In this document: one piece after another, positions 8,338 through 16,873 of the stretch | Position numbering within the stretch: position 1 is the first letter of the stretch | Layout: each line of letters starts with the position of its first letter | Notes under the pieces: model-generated | Told to the model about the DNA's origin: nothing | The model's input: the letters and a program-made list of their open reading frames with translations, nothing else | Database searches by the model: none | From: RYN-111 sp963760125 | Lineage (GTDB): Bacteria > Actinomycetota > Actinomycetes > Mycobacteriales > SCTD01 | DNA length: 64,000 nucleotides | Direction of reading: 5' to 3' | Assembly: GCA_963760125.1 (NCBI GenBank) | Contig: CAVXBV010000009.1 | Span: 62,001-126,000 of the forward strand | Position numbers and translations under genes: made by a program

Positions 8338-9176
8338 TGGCCGCCGGCCAGCTCAGGCGGCAGCGGGACGCCCTTGTCGGTGGCGGACGCCACCACCTCG
8401 CGGGCCAGGTCGTGGACCTTGCGGCCGCGGGCGCGGGCGACCTTCCGCAGCCGCTCGAAGGCCTGCCGCGGGCTGCTGCCCTGGCGCTCGGTGAGCACGC
8501 CGATGGCCTGCTCGACCACGACGCGCGCCGCGAGCGCGTGCTCGAGCTGCTTGACGGACAGCCGCAGCTGGGCCAGCTCGTCCGCCGGCTCCTCACCGCG
8601 GGTGGGGCGGCCGGTCGGGGTCAGGTCGGCGGCGAGCAGGTCGGCCAGCACCATGGCGCTCGTGAGGTCCTCGCTGTGGTCGCCGTCCACCTCCCAGCCG
8701 CCCTGGGGGTCGCGACGGATGACCAGCTGCTCGTTGACCAGTGGTCCCAGCTGGGCGGCGATGACCTGCGCGAGCTGGGTGAGCACGCCGATGGCCTCCT
8801 CGGAGACGGCGACGCCACCGCGGTCGATGCCACACAGCGTCGCGACGACGCGGCCGTCGGCGTCGGTGACCGGGACGCCGACGTACGACTGGATGCCGAA
8901 GGCCTCGCGGGCTGGGGCCTCGCGATAGGCGGGGTCGTTCGCGGCATCGGCGGTGCTCGAGGGCGCGCCGGCGAGCAGCCGGTGGCAGAACGAGTCGGTG
9001 CGGGCTCGGGTGACGCCGGGCTCGACGCCCGGCCACTCGGCCTTGGCATGGACCTTCTCGAACGTGAACGCGTCGTCGGTGAGGCCGCCGAGGAAGACGA
9101 CCTCCATGTTGAGCAAGGTCGCCGCGGTCGCCAGCACCGCGTCGACCGCAGGGTGGTCGAGGTGGGTGGTGGGCAC
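8334..9176 (-). CDS. GAF-ANTAR domain regulator
   Basis: 280 residues. An N-terminal GAF sensory domain (about 5-150; GIQSYVGVPVTDADGRVVAT) is followed by a linker and a C-terminal ANTAR RNA-binding domain (VVVEQAIGVLTERQG, QAFERLRKVARARGRKVHDLA). ANTAR proteins bind paired hexaloop hairpins in leaders to prevent termination. The start GTG9176 is chosen over the longer frame (GTG9224) because GAGGAG lies 7 nt before it. The stop overlaps the CTG start of the following gene. No histidine kinase is adjacent, so the GAF domain probably senses the signal directly. Confidence 0.85.
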   Translation of the reverse strand: MPTTHLDHPAVDAVLATAATLLNMEVVFLGGLTDDAFTFEKVHAKAEWPGVEPGVTRARTDSFCHRLLAGAPSSTADAANDPAYREAPAREAFGIQSYVGVPVTDADGRVVATLCGIDRGGVAVSEEAIGVLTQLAQVIAAQLGPLVNEQLVIRRDPQGGWEVDGDHSEDLTSAMVLADLLAADLTPTGRPTRGEEPADELAQLRLSVKQLEHALAARVVVEQAIGVLTERQGSSPRQAFERLRKVARARGRKVHDLAREVVASATDKGVPLPPELAGGH

Positions 9177-9273
9177 GCGCGTCTCCTCAGGGCCTGGCGT
9201 CGGGTTGATCATCGATTGTCGCACCCTGCGGACCCCGAACGGGTGGAGTTCACCCCACCAGTTGTCGTCTGGC

Positions 9274-9516
9274 TCAGACGGCGAGCTTGTCCTTCACCTG
9301 GCCTAGAGAGGGGTTCGTGAGCGCGCTGCCGTCGGGGAACACGACGGTGGGAACGGTCTGGTTGCCACCGTTCACGCTCATGACGTAGTCGGCGGCAGCT
9401 GGGTCCTTCTCGATGTCGACGACGGCGTAGCCCACGCCCTCGCGGTCGAGCTGCTTCATCAGCCGGTGGCAGTACCCGCACCACTCGGTGCTGTAGATGG
9501 TCATCTGCTCGGGCAC
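9274..9516 (-). CDS. mrx1: Mycoredoxin (glutaredoxin-like)
   Basis: 80 residues with the thioredoxin-fold pattern and active site C13-G-Y-C16, the motif of actinobacterial mycoredoxin-1, which reduces mycothiol mixed disulfides. The cis-Pro segment TVPTVVF and the following DGSALTNPS fit the mycothiol-binding groove. GTG9516 is the start, with GGAG 6 nt upstream; ATG9504 is the alternative. It is divergent from uvrD2. Confidence 0.92.
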   Translation of the reverse strand: MPEQMTIYSTEWCGYCHRLMKQLDREGVGYAVVDIEKDPAAADYVMSVNGGNQTVPTVVFPDGSALTNPSLGQVKDKLAV

Positions 9517-9614
9517 GGCCGGCTCCTTCGAGGGTCAGGTGAGGGGGTCTTGCTGCCCACAACCTCACCGGACCGTTCCCTCTTCCCGTCGGTCCCGTGT
9601 AGCAGGATGTCGCG

Positions 9615-11646
9615 GTGACTCCCGAGGACCTGCTCGCCGCGCTCGACCCGGAGCAGCGCGCGGCCGCGGCCGCCACCACGGGTCCGGTCTGCATCCTCGC
9701 CGGTGCCGGGACCGGGAAGACCCGCACGATCACCCACCGCGCGGCGTACGCCGTGCAGACCGGCGCGGTCCCGGCGTCGGCCCTGCTCGCGGTGACCTTC
9801 ACCGCACGGGCAGCGGGAGAGATGCGCACCCGGCTGCGCCAGCTCGGTGCCGAGGGCGTCCAGGCCCGCACCTTCCACGCCGCCGCCATGAAGCAGCTGG
9901 CGTACTTCTGGCCGAAGGCCGTCGGCGGCGCCCCTCCCACCCTGCTGACCAACAAGTTCCAGCTCGTGGCCAACGCCGCCGCGCGCGCCCGGCTGCGACC
10001 GGGCACCAGCGAGCTCCGCGACCTGCTCTCGGAGATCGAGTGGGCGTCCTGCACGCTCACCACTCCCGAGCAGTACGTCGCGAGGTCGGCCGGTCGCAAG
10101 CCGCCCTTCGACGTCGCGGACGTCGCGGCGGTCTACGCGGCGTACCGCGACCTGAAGACCGCCCAGGGGCTGGCGGACTTCGACGACATGCTGATGTACA
10201 CCGCCGGCATCCTGGAGGAGCACACCGACGTCGCGCGGGAGTTCCGCGAGCGCTACCGCTCGTTCGTCGTCGACGAGTACCAGGACGTGACGCCGCTGCA
10301 GCAGCGGCTGCTCGACGCCTGGCTCGGTGACCGCGACGACCTGTGCGTCGTCGGCGACGCCCAGCAGACCATCTACTCCTTCACGGGCGCGACGCCGACG
10401 TACCTCCACGGCTTCCGGGCGCGCTTCCCGGCGGCCGTCGAGGTGCGGCTGGTCCGGGACTACCGCTCCACGCCGCAGGTGGTCGACCTGGCCAACGCGG
10501 TGCTGGCCACGGTCGAGGACAAGCTCGACCTGCGCGGCCAGCGCCCGGCCGGTCCGGAGCCGCGCTTCGAGGAGCACCCGGACGAGGCGGCGGAGGCCAC
10601 CGCCGTCGCGCGCCGCTGCCGCGAGCTCATCACCGGCGGCACGGCACCGTCCGAGATCGCGGTGCTGTACCGCATCAACGCCCAGTCGGCGGCGTACGAG
10701 TCGGCGCTGTCGCAGGAGGGCGTGCCGTACGTCCTGCGCGGCGACGTCCGGTTCTTCGACCGGCCCGAGGTGCGCGAGGCCGTGGTGCTCCTGCGCGGCC
10801 AGGCGCGTGCCGCGGACGACGCGCCGGAGGCCCTGCCGGACGCGGTGGCCAGCGTGCTGTCGGTGAAGGGCTGGACCCCGGAGCCGCCGGCCTCCTCGGG
10901 CGCGGTCCGGGACCGCTGGGAGTCGCTCGCCGCGCTGCACCGGCTGGCCGTCGATCACGCAGACCTCACCCTCGGGGCGTTCGTCGCCGAGCTCGAGGAG
11001 CGCGCCGCCGCGCAGCACGCACCCTCCGTGGACGGCGTCACCCTCGCCTCCCTGCACGCCGCCAAGGGCCTCGAGTGGGACGCCGTGTTCGTCATCGGCC
11101 TGGTCGACGGGACCCTGCCGCTCGTCCACGCCGACACCCCGGCGCAGGTCGAGGAGGAGCGCCGCCTGCTGTACGTCGGGGTGACCCGAGCGCGCGAGCA
11201 CCTGTCGCTGTCGTGGGCGCTGGCCCGGTCCCCGGGAGGGCGCGCCTCCCGCCGGCCGTCGCGCTTCCTCGACGGGTTGATCCGCGGCGTCGTGTCGGCG
11301 GCTCCCGCGCCCCGGCCGACCCGCGCGTCCCGGGGCAGCGCCCCGATCACCTGCCGCATCTGCGGCGCGGTCCTCAACGCGGCCGTCGACAAGAAGCTCG
11401 GTCGCTGCGCCGGCTGCCCGTCCGATCGCGACGACGCCCTGTACGACGCGCTGCGCGCGTGGCGGGCCGAGCGGGCCAAGGGCCTCGGGCCAACCGGCGT
11501 ACTGCGTGTTCACCGACGCCACCCTCGCCGCGATCGCCGAGCAGAAGCCCGGGTCGGTGTCCGCGCTCGTGAAGATCCCGGGAATCGGGCAGGCCAAGCT
11601 CGACAAGTTCGGCGAGGACGTCCTCGCCCTCGTCTCCGCCTCCTGA
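9615..11646 (+). CDS. uvrD2: UvrD2-type ATP-dependent DNA helicase, frameshifted near 3' end
   Basis: Superfamily 1A helicase. Walker A is AGAGTGKTRT near residue 33, followed by VDEYQD (motif II), GDAQQTIYSFTGA (III) and YVGVTRARE (VI). Actinobacterial UvrD2 carries a tetracysteine segment (CRICG ... CAGCP, visible here) and a C-terminal HRDC domain. The HRDC domain is in the +1 frame: one extra G in GGG at 11487-11489 breaks the frame just after ERAKGLG. Removing it gives a continuous 676-residue protein through PAYCVFTDATLAAIAEQKPG to TGA11646. Without correction the frame ends at 11684 with an unrelated tail. GTG9615 is the only sensible start; an ATG eight bases earlier stops at once. 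Confidence 0.9.
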
Positions 11647-11694
11647 CCAGCCGGCGCCGCCGGTCGACGGCACCCGCGGACTGAGGAGTTTGGG

Positions 11695-11732
11695 TAATTC
11701 GGTTGCACATCCCGGGAGGACGGTCCTAACCT
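11695..11732 (+). promoter_or_regulatory. whiB7 promoter with WhiB7-type AT-rich element
   Basis: TAATT (11695-11699), three bases CGG, the -35 hexamer TTGCAC (11703-11708), an 18-nt spacer and the -10 TAACCT (11727-11732). An AT-rich block three bases upstream of the -35 is the known recognition signature of WhiB7 acting with the housekeeping sigma factor, consistent with autoregulation. The predicted start is near 11739, giving a leader of about 500 nt before whiB7. Confidence 0.75.
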
Positions 11733-11795
11733 CCCAAGGACCTCGTCGGACGCCCCCGGGCGCCCCGACACCGACTCGACCGAAGGAGGTGCGCC

Positions 11796-12017
11796 GTGAA
11801 GAACACCCTGAAGACCAGCGGGACCGACAGCACGACCACCTCCGTGGCGTGGGTCGGCTCGACCGGATCGCGTGAGCGCTTCGGCATCGCGCCGTACGCG
11901 TCGGTCCACGGCACCGGTCTGCCCTTCGCCGGTACGGCGATGGCTGCGGCTCTCACCGACGGCACGGCTCGCCCGGACGCCGACGGGATCCCCCGACCTC
12001 GAGGACGACAGCGCTGA
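11796..12017 (+). CDS. Leader ORF upstream of whiB7 (73 codons)
   Basis: GTG11796 has a strong Shine-Dalgarno (GAAGGAGGT, about 5 nt spacing). The 73-residue product starts MKNTLKTSGTDSTTTSV and has no recognisable domain. It lies wholly inside the whiB7 leader, and its last codons contain CCTCGAGG, which can pair with the base of the downstream terminator. Its likely role is to be translated, not to make a product: ribosome position reports translation stress, as described for whiB7/wblC leaders in other actinobacteria. A small functional protein cannot be excluded. Confidence 0.6.
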   Translation: MKNTLKTSGTDSTTTSVAWVGSTGSRERFGIAPYASVHGTGLPFAGTAMAAALTDGTARPDADGIPRPRGRQR

Positions 12018-12046
12018 CACCAGCGCAACGCCCCTCGAGGCCGTGG
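11991..12046 (+). promoter_or_regulatory. Predicted antiterminator pairing in whiB7 leader
   Basis: The self-complementary octamer CCTCGAGG occurs at 11997-12004 (inside the leader ORF) and again at 12033-12040. Pairing the two copies, extended with mismatches to 11991-12004 with 12033-12046, occupies the whole 5' arm of the terminator at 12037-12046. A ribosome at the leader stop codon (12015-12017) would cover the first copy and allow termination. Confidence 0.55.
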
Positions 12047-12078
12047 AACCCGTCACCGGGATCCACGGCCTCTTTCGT
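12037..12078 (+). terminator. Intrinsic terminator/attenuator before whiB7
   Basis: A perfect 10-bp stem GAGGCCGTGG (12037-12046) / CCACGGCCTC (12063-12072), with an inner CCCG/CGGG pairing, is followed by TTTCGTT. It lies between the leader ORF and whiB7, so it is placed to act as a conditional terminator. Confidence 0.75.
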
Positions 12079-12247
12079 TGTCCCACTCCGTTCCGCTCCC
12101 GGACCGGCCCGACCAGCACGACGGCAGCACCACCGCCAGCACCACCGACCGGCGCGACCCGCCGACCCCGCCCCACCTGAGCACCACCCGGTTCCGCCCG
12201 GCGACACCCCCGCCCCCGGAACCACCGTCACGAGGAGGTGACACCCG

Positions 12248-12619
12248 ATGTCCATCACGACTTGCTCCGCCCTCACCCCGTCCCCGAACGTCGATCGCCA
12301 CGAGCTGCCCGACCCGCTCGCGTGCACCGACATCGACGAGGCCTGCCGCCTCCTCGCCCCCGGGACCGAGCTCCCCTGCCACGCGGTCGACCCCGACCTG
12401 TGGTTCGCGGAGTCCCCGGTGGACGTCGAGACGGCCAAGGCGCTCTGCGCCCCCTGCCCCCTCCGGACCGCCTGCCTGTCGGGCGCGCTGGAGCGGCGGG
12501 AGCCGTGGGGCGTCTGGGGTGGCCAGCTGGTCCTCCAGGGCGTCGTCGTCCCGCGCAAGCGGCCCCGGGGTCGGCCCCGCAAGGACGCCGCTCCCGTCAC
12601 CGAAGGTGCCGCTGCGTGA
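12248..12619 (+). CDS. whiB7: WhiB7-type iron-sulfur transcriptional regulator
   Basis: 123 residues. WhiB family proteins bind a [4Fe-4S] cluster through four Cys, here C44, C67, C70 and C76, and contact the housekeeping sigma factor. The G(V/I)WGG turn is GVWGG at 88-92, preceded by EPW. The C-terminal AT-hook RGRPR at 107-111 within basic residues is the mark of WhiB7, which activates intrinsic antibiotic-resistance genes during translation stress. ATG12248 follows GAGGAGGTG. Its leader (promoter, leader ORF, terminator, antiterminator) argues for antibiotic-responsive attenuation. Confidence 0.93.
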   Translation: MSITTCSALTPSPNVDRHELPDPLACTDIDEACRLLAPGTELPCHAVDPDLWFAESPVDVETAKALCAPCPLRTACLSGALERREPWGVWGGQLVLQGVVVPRKRPRGRPRKDAAPVTEGAAA

Positions 12620-12670
12620 GCACCACCCCACCCGTCCCACTCGTGATCTACCTCGTCAGGAGGCTCCGTC

Positions 12671-12838
12671 ATGAACACCGTGCTGAACGCCGCGCTGGCC
12701 CGTGAGCTGATGGCCGACCGGCAGCGGGAGGCGCAGGCCCAGGCCCGCGTCCGCCGGCTGGTCGCCGTCCGTCGTTGGCAGCGGCGCGCGGAGGAGGCGA
12801 ACCGTCAGGTCCGCCTCGCCCGCCTCGCCGTCCGCTAG
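12671..12838 (+). CDS. Small basic helical protein downstream of whiB7
   Basis: 55 residues from ATG12671, preceded by AGGAGG. The sequence is Arg/Ala-rich and probably one long helix (LARELMADRQREAQAQARVR, then RLVAVRRWQRRAEEANRQVR). No family recognised. It lies 51 nt after whiB7, in the same direction, and ahead of a strong terminator, so it is likely co-transcribed with whiB7. Confidence 0.6.
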   Translation: MNTVLNAALARELMADRQREAQAQARVRRLVAVRRWQRRAEEANRQVRLARLAVR

Positions 12839-12870
12839 GACCAGCGCACCGCACGTCCCGCACCCAGACC

Positions 12871-12909
12871 GACAGCGCCCCCGGACCCTGAGGGTCCGGG
12901 GGCGCTGTC
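12871..12909 (+). terminator. Terminator of the whiB7 transcript
   Basis: A perfect 18-bp inverted repeat (12871-12888 with 12892-12909) with loop TGA, no U-tract after it. It ends the whiB7 unit before the secreted protein gene. Confidence 0.7.
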
Positions 12910-12991
12910 GTACCTGGTCTCCCTCAGGTGCGTGAGCGCCCTCAACACGTTGGGGGATGGCACCGCCCGTGCGCGCTCGCAGGCTGTGCCG

Positions 12992-15900
12992 ATGATCATG
13001 CTTCCCCGCCGAGGCTCGGTCCTGCTCGTCGCTGGCGCGGTGGCTCTCACCGGCCTCAGCGCGTCCGTGGTCCCGGCGGCGCGTGCGGGCGAGGCCACCG
13101 TCCTCCCTGCTGCGGACGGGTACGTCGACGCCAGCAGCCCGGGGTCGTCGTACGGCGCCCTCACCCGGCTGCGGGTGGACAGCGACCCGGCGGTGCGCAG
13201 CCACCTGCGGTTCGACCTCTCGTCGGTGGGCGAGGCGGTGAGCCGAGCGGTCCTCGATCTCACGCCGACCAGCGCTCTCGCGGCGGGGTTCGACGTCCGG
13301 GCCGTGCAAGAGGGAACCACCTGGACGGAGGGCGGCCTCACCTTCGCGACCGCCCCGCAGGTGGGCCAGGTCGTCGTGTCGTCCGGGCCGGTCAGCACGG
13401 GCAACGTCGTGTCGCTCGACGTGACCGCCCTCGTCCGCGGGACGACGCTCGACCTGGCGCTCACCGGCCGTTCGACCATCGCGCTGTCCCTGGCCAGCAG
13501 GGAGAGCGCAACCCCACCGGTGCTGCGCTTGGACACCCTCGCCGACCCTGCCCCGGTGAACCAGGTGCCGCCGGCCCTGTCAGGGACCGCGCAGCAGGGC
13601 AAGGCGCTGGTCGTCGACCCCGGCATCTGGCTCGGGGCGGTCCCGCTGGTCTACTCCTTCTCCTGGCGGCGCTGCGATGACGCGGGCACGGTCTGCGAGG
13701 TGCTGGCCGGCGAGAGCGGAAGCGCGCACACCCTCACCACCGCGGACGAGGGTCACCGGATCGTCGCTCTCGTCACGGCCACGAACGGCGCGGGTTCGGC
13801 CACCGCCCCGAGCGCGCCGTCCGCGGTCGTCGTGCCGAAGCCCGCGCCGTCGCGCGACCAGGTCGTGCTCGCCGCCGGAGACATCGCGTGCGGAGACCTG
13901 AGCCGCGGGTCGGCCTGCCGCCAGCAGGAGACGGCCGAGCTGCTCGTCGCCCACCAGCCCGATGCCGTCCTCCCGCTCGGGGACACGCAGTACGAGTGCG
14001 GCGACCCGACGGACTTCACCAGCTACTACGGCCCGTCCTGGGGTCGCGCGCTCGCGGTCACCCGCCCGGTCCCCGGCAACCACGAGTACACGACGACCAC
14101 CAACACGACCAACAACTGCTACAACCGGCCGGCCGGCGCGCCCGGCTACTACGGGTACTTCGGCGACGCCGCCTCGCCCGCCGAACCGGGCTGCCGGGTG
14201 GCCTGCCGCGGCTACTACAGCTACGACCTCGGCGACTGGCACCTCATCGCGCTCAACTCGAACTGCGGGAGGGGGGTCGCCTGCGCGGCGAACGGGCCGC
14301 AGGGCACGTGGTTGCAGGCGGACCTGCAGGCCCACACCGGTCAGTGCACGCTCGCCTACTACCACCACCCGCGGTGGTCGTCGGGGCAGGAGGGGCCCAT
14401 CGAGTCCGTCGGCCCGCTGGTCCAGCTGCTGTACGACGCGGGCGTCGACGTGGTCCTGAACGGCCACGACCACGACTACGAGCGGTTCGCGCCGATGGAC
14501 CCGGCCGGTCAGGTCGATCCGGTGCGGGGGATGCGGGAGTTCGTCGTCGGCACCGGCGGGCGAAACCTGACCAGTCAGGTCGCCGTGGCGAACGGCAGCG
14601 AGGTCCGCGACGCCTCGACGTTCGGCGTCCTGAAGCTGGTGCTCGCGGCCACGTCCTACCGCTGGGAGTTCCTGCCCGTCACGGGATCCGGGCCGTTCCG
14701 GGACGCAGGGAGCCAGCCGTGCCACAGCGCCCCGGCCACAGACCGGACGCCGCCGTCCGCGCCGGCGGGTCTGGTCGGTGCTGCGGCGGGGCCGCGCGTG
14801 GACCTCGACTGGGACGCTGCTCGGGACGACGTCGGCGTCGTGGCCCATCGGCTCTACCGCGACGGCGCACTGCTGGCGACCGCCGGCGATCCCACGGGGT
14901 ACGCCGACGCCACTGCCGGGTTCGGCACCGTGCACACCTACGCCCTCACGGCGGTGGACGCCGCCGGCAACGAGTCCTTGCCTTCGGGGTCGGTGCGCGT
15001 CGTCACCCGCGCGAGCCCTGCCGGGTCCTCGCTGCTCGAGGACGGGTTCGAGACCGGGACCTTGACCGCGTGGTCGAGCGCCAACGGGTTGCAGGTGCAG
15101 CGCGACCTCGTGGACCGGGGCCGGTGGGCGGCGCGGTCGGTCGCCGGGCCGGCCGGGTCGTCGTACGCCTCGGCGCTGTTCCCTCAGGTGGCCGAGCTGT
15201 GGGCCCGCGAGCGGGTGCAGCTCAGGTCGCAGGGGAGCGCGCTCGCCCTGCTGCGGCTGCGCAACGCTCTCGGGACCACGGTGCTCACGGTTCAGCTGTC
15301 GAGCAAGGGCCTGCTCCAGTACGTCGACGAGGTGCACGCGGTCACCCGTACCAGCACCGTGTCCCTCGACGTCGGCGGCTGGCACACGCTGGACCTGCAC
15401 GCGGTGGTCGGGAGCCCTGGACGCGTCGAGCTGTCCCTCGACGGCGTCGCCGTGCTCGCCGGTGACGACGACCTCGGCCTCTCCGGTCTGGCGCGCGTGT
15501 ACGTCGGGGAGACCAACAGCAGCCACACCGGTGAGCAGATCATCGACGAGGTGTACGTCGGGACCGTCCCCCCGCCCGTCCCGCTCGCGACCTCGCTGGC
15601 GCCGACGGCGGGCACGGATGCCACCGGCGCTTCGCGCGACCTCACCCCGGCGGACCTCAGTGCCCTCGAGGCCTCCGACGGCGTCCGTTACGCGGTGGCG
15701 GGCGCCTGGGGTGGGAGCGTCGTCGGCACCACTGCCGACCTCACGGGGTCCACGTGCTGGGGCGAGCAGACCTGCTGGGCCGTCGGTGCCAAGGGAGTCG
15801 TCGTCCGCACCCAGGACCGGGGTCGCTCGTGGTCCGCGACCACCGTCAGCAACAGGGACCTGACGGCGGTGGCGTTCGTCGACGCGAACCGGGGGCTCGC

Positions 15901-16873
15901 GGTCGGGCAGAAGGGCGCGGTCCTGCAGTCGACCGACGGCGGCTGGACCTGGCAGAGCCGGACGTCGGGGACCACCAAGGACCTGGCCGGCGTCGCCTGG
16001 ACGGACACGTCCCGCGCCGTCGCCGTCGGGCAGTCGGGCACCGTCCTGACCAGCGACGACGGGGGTGGGACCTGGCGCAGCCGCACCAGCGGGACCGGCA
16101 AGGACCTGGCAGCGGTGACCGGTGGCCCCTCGGTCCTGGCCGTGGGCCAGTCGGGGACGGTGCTCCGCAGCACGGACGGCGGGGCCTCCTGGCGCGCGAG
16201 CACGGCAGGGTCCAAGGACCTCGCAGGAGTGGCGGTCGCGGGGACGAGGGCCGTCGCGGTCGGGACGAGCGGGACCGTGCAGGGGTCGACGGATACCGGC
16301 CTGACGTGGCGATCCGCGACCTCCGCTGCGCAGGACCTCACGGGCGCGGCTGCTGTCGACGGGCGCTTCTGGGTCAGCGGGAAGCGTGGCACCGTGCTCA
16401 CGAGCACCGACGGCGCGACGTTCACGAGCCGCGCCACCGGGACGACAAAGGACCTGTGGGCGGTGGCCGGCGCCGGGCCGCTGCTCGTCGTCGGTCAGTC
16501 AGCGACCGTACGGCTGAGCGACGACGGCGTGGCGTGGTGGGCGCAGCCACCCGGCGCCCTGACGTGGGCCTTCGACGCGCAGCGGTCCAGTGTCAGCGCC
16601 GTGGGGTTGGCCCTCGACTACACCGCGCTGAGCGCACCACCGACCGGCACGTCAGCGGTGCTGCGCACGACGGTCGACGGCACGACCTGGACGTCCTCCC
16701 CGCTGCCGGTGCCGGCGACGAGCGGGACGTCCGTGGTGATCGACCTGACCGACCTGGTGGCGGGGGATCCGGCCCGGCTCGCGGCGCTGCGGGTGTCGTT
16801 CGTGGTGACCACGCCTCCCGGTAGCACCCTGCGCACTGCGCACGACCTCGTGCGCCTGCAGCTCAGTCCGTGA
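12992..16873 (+). CDS. Secreted modular protein: DNRLRE, metallophosphatase, Fn3, propeller
   Basis: About 1293 residues from ATG12992, which opens a Sec signal peptide (MIMLPRRGSVLLVAGAVALT, cleavage near ARA-GEA). Order: DNRLRE/CBM-like domain (about 35-190), Ig-like segment, calcineurin-type metallophosphatase (GDIACGD, PLGDTQYE, VPGNHEY, YYHHPRW, VLNGHDHDYERF), fibronectin type III, a LamG-like beta-sandwich, then seven YCF48/BNR-like blades each ending in a (T/S/N)-K/R-DL segment, and a C-terminal DNRLRE-like remnant. All metal-binding motifs of the phosphatase are intact. It probably acts at or outside the cell surface as a phosphodiesterase/phosphatase. It converges with the next gene, overlapping it by 11 bp. 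Confidence 0.85.
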   Translation: MIMLPRRGSVLLVAGAVALTGLSASVVPAARAGEATVLPAADGYVDASSPGSSYGALTRLRVDSDPAVRSHLRFDLSSVGEAVSRAVLDLTPTSALAAGFDVRAVQEGTTWTEGGLTFATAPQVGQVVVSSGPVSTGNVVSLDVTALVRGTTLDLALTGRSTIALSLASRESATPPVLRLDTLADPAPVNQVPPALSGTAQQGKALVVDPGIWLGAVPLVYSFSWRRCDDAGTVCEVLAGESGSAHTLTTADEGHRIVALVTATNGAGSATAPSAPSAVVVPKPAPSRDQVVLAAGDIACGDLSRGSACRQQETAELLVAHQPDAVLPLGDTQYECGDPTDFTSYYGPSWGRALAVTRPVPGNHEYTTTTNTTNNCYNRPAGAPGYYGYFGDAASPAEPGCRVACRGYYSYDLGDWHLIALNSNCGRGVACAANGPQGTWLQADLQAHTGQCTLAYYHHPRWSSGQEGPIESVGPLVQLLYDAGVDVVLNGHDHDYERFAPMDPAGQVDPVRGMREFVVGTGGRNLTSQVAVANGSEVRDASTFGVLKLVLAATSYRWEFLPVTGSGPFRDAGSQPCHSAPATDRTPPSAPAGLVGAAAGPRVDLDWDAARDDVGVVAHRLYRDGALLATAGDPTGYADATAGFGTVHTYALTAVDAAGNESLPSGSVRVVTRASPAGSSLLEDGFETGTLTAWSSANGLQVQRDLVDRGRWAARSVAGPAGSSYASALFPQVAELWARERVQLRSQGSALALLRLRNALGTTVLTVQLSSKGLLQYVDEVHAVTRTSTVSLDVGGWHTLDLHAVVGSPGRVELSLDGVAVLAGDDDLGLSGLARVYVGETNSSHTGEQIIDEVYVGTVPPPVPLATSLAPTAGTDATGASRDLTPADLSALEASDGVRYAVAGAWGGSVVGTTADLTGSTCWGEQTCWAVGAKGVVVRTQDRGRSWSATTVSNRDLTAVAFVDANRGLAVGQKGAVLQSTDGGWTWQSRTSGTTKDLAGVAWTDTSRAVAVGQSGTVLTSDDGGGTWRSRTSGTGKDLAAVTGGPSVLAVGQSGTVLRSTDGGASWRASTAGSKDLAGVAVAGTRAVAVGTSGTVQGSTDTGLTWRSATSAAQDLTGAAAVDGRFWVSGKRGTVLTSTDGATFTSRATGTTKDLWAVAGAGPLLVVGQSATVRLSDDGVAWWAQPPGALTWAFDAQRSSVSAVGLALDYTALSAPPTGTSAVLRTTVDGTTWTSSPLPVPATSGTSVVIDLTDLVAGDPARLAALRVSFVVTTPPGSTLRTAHDLVRLQLSP

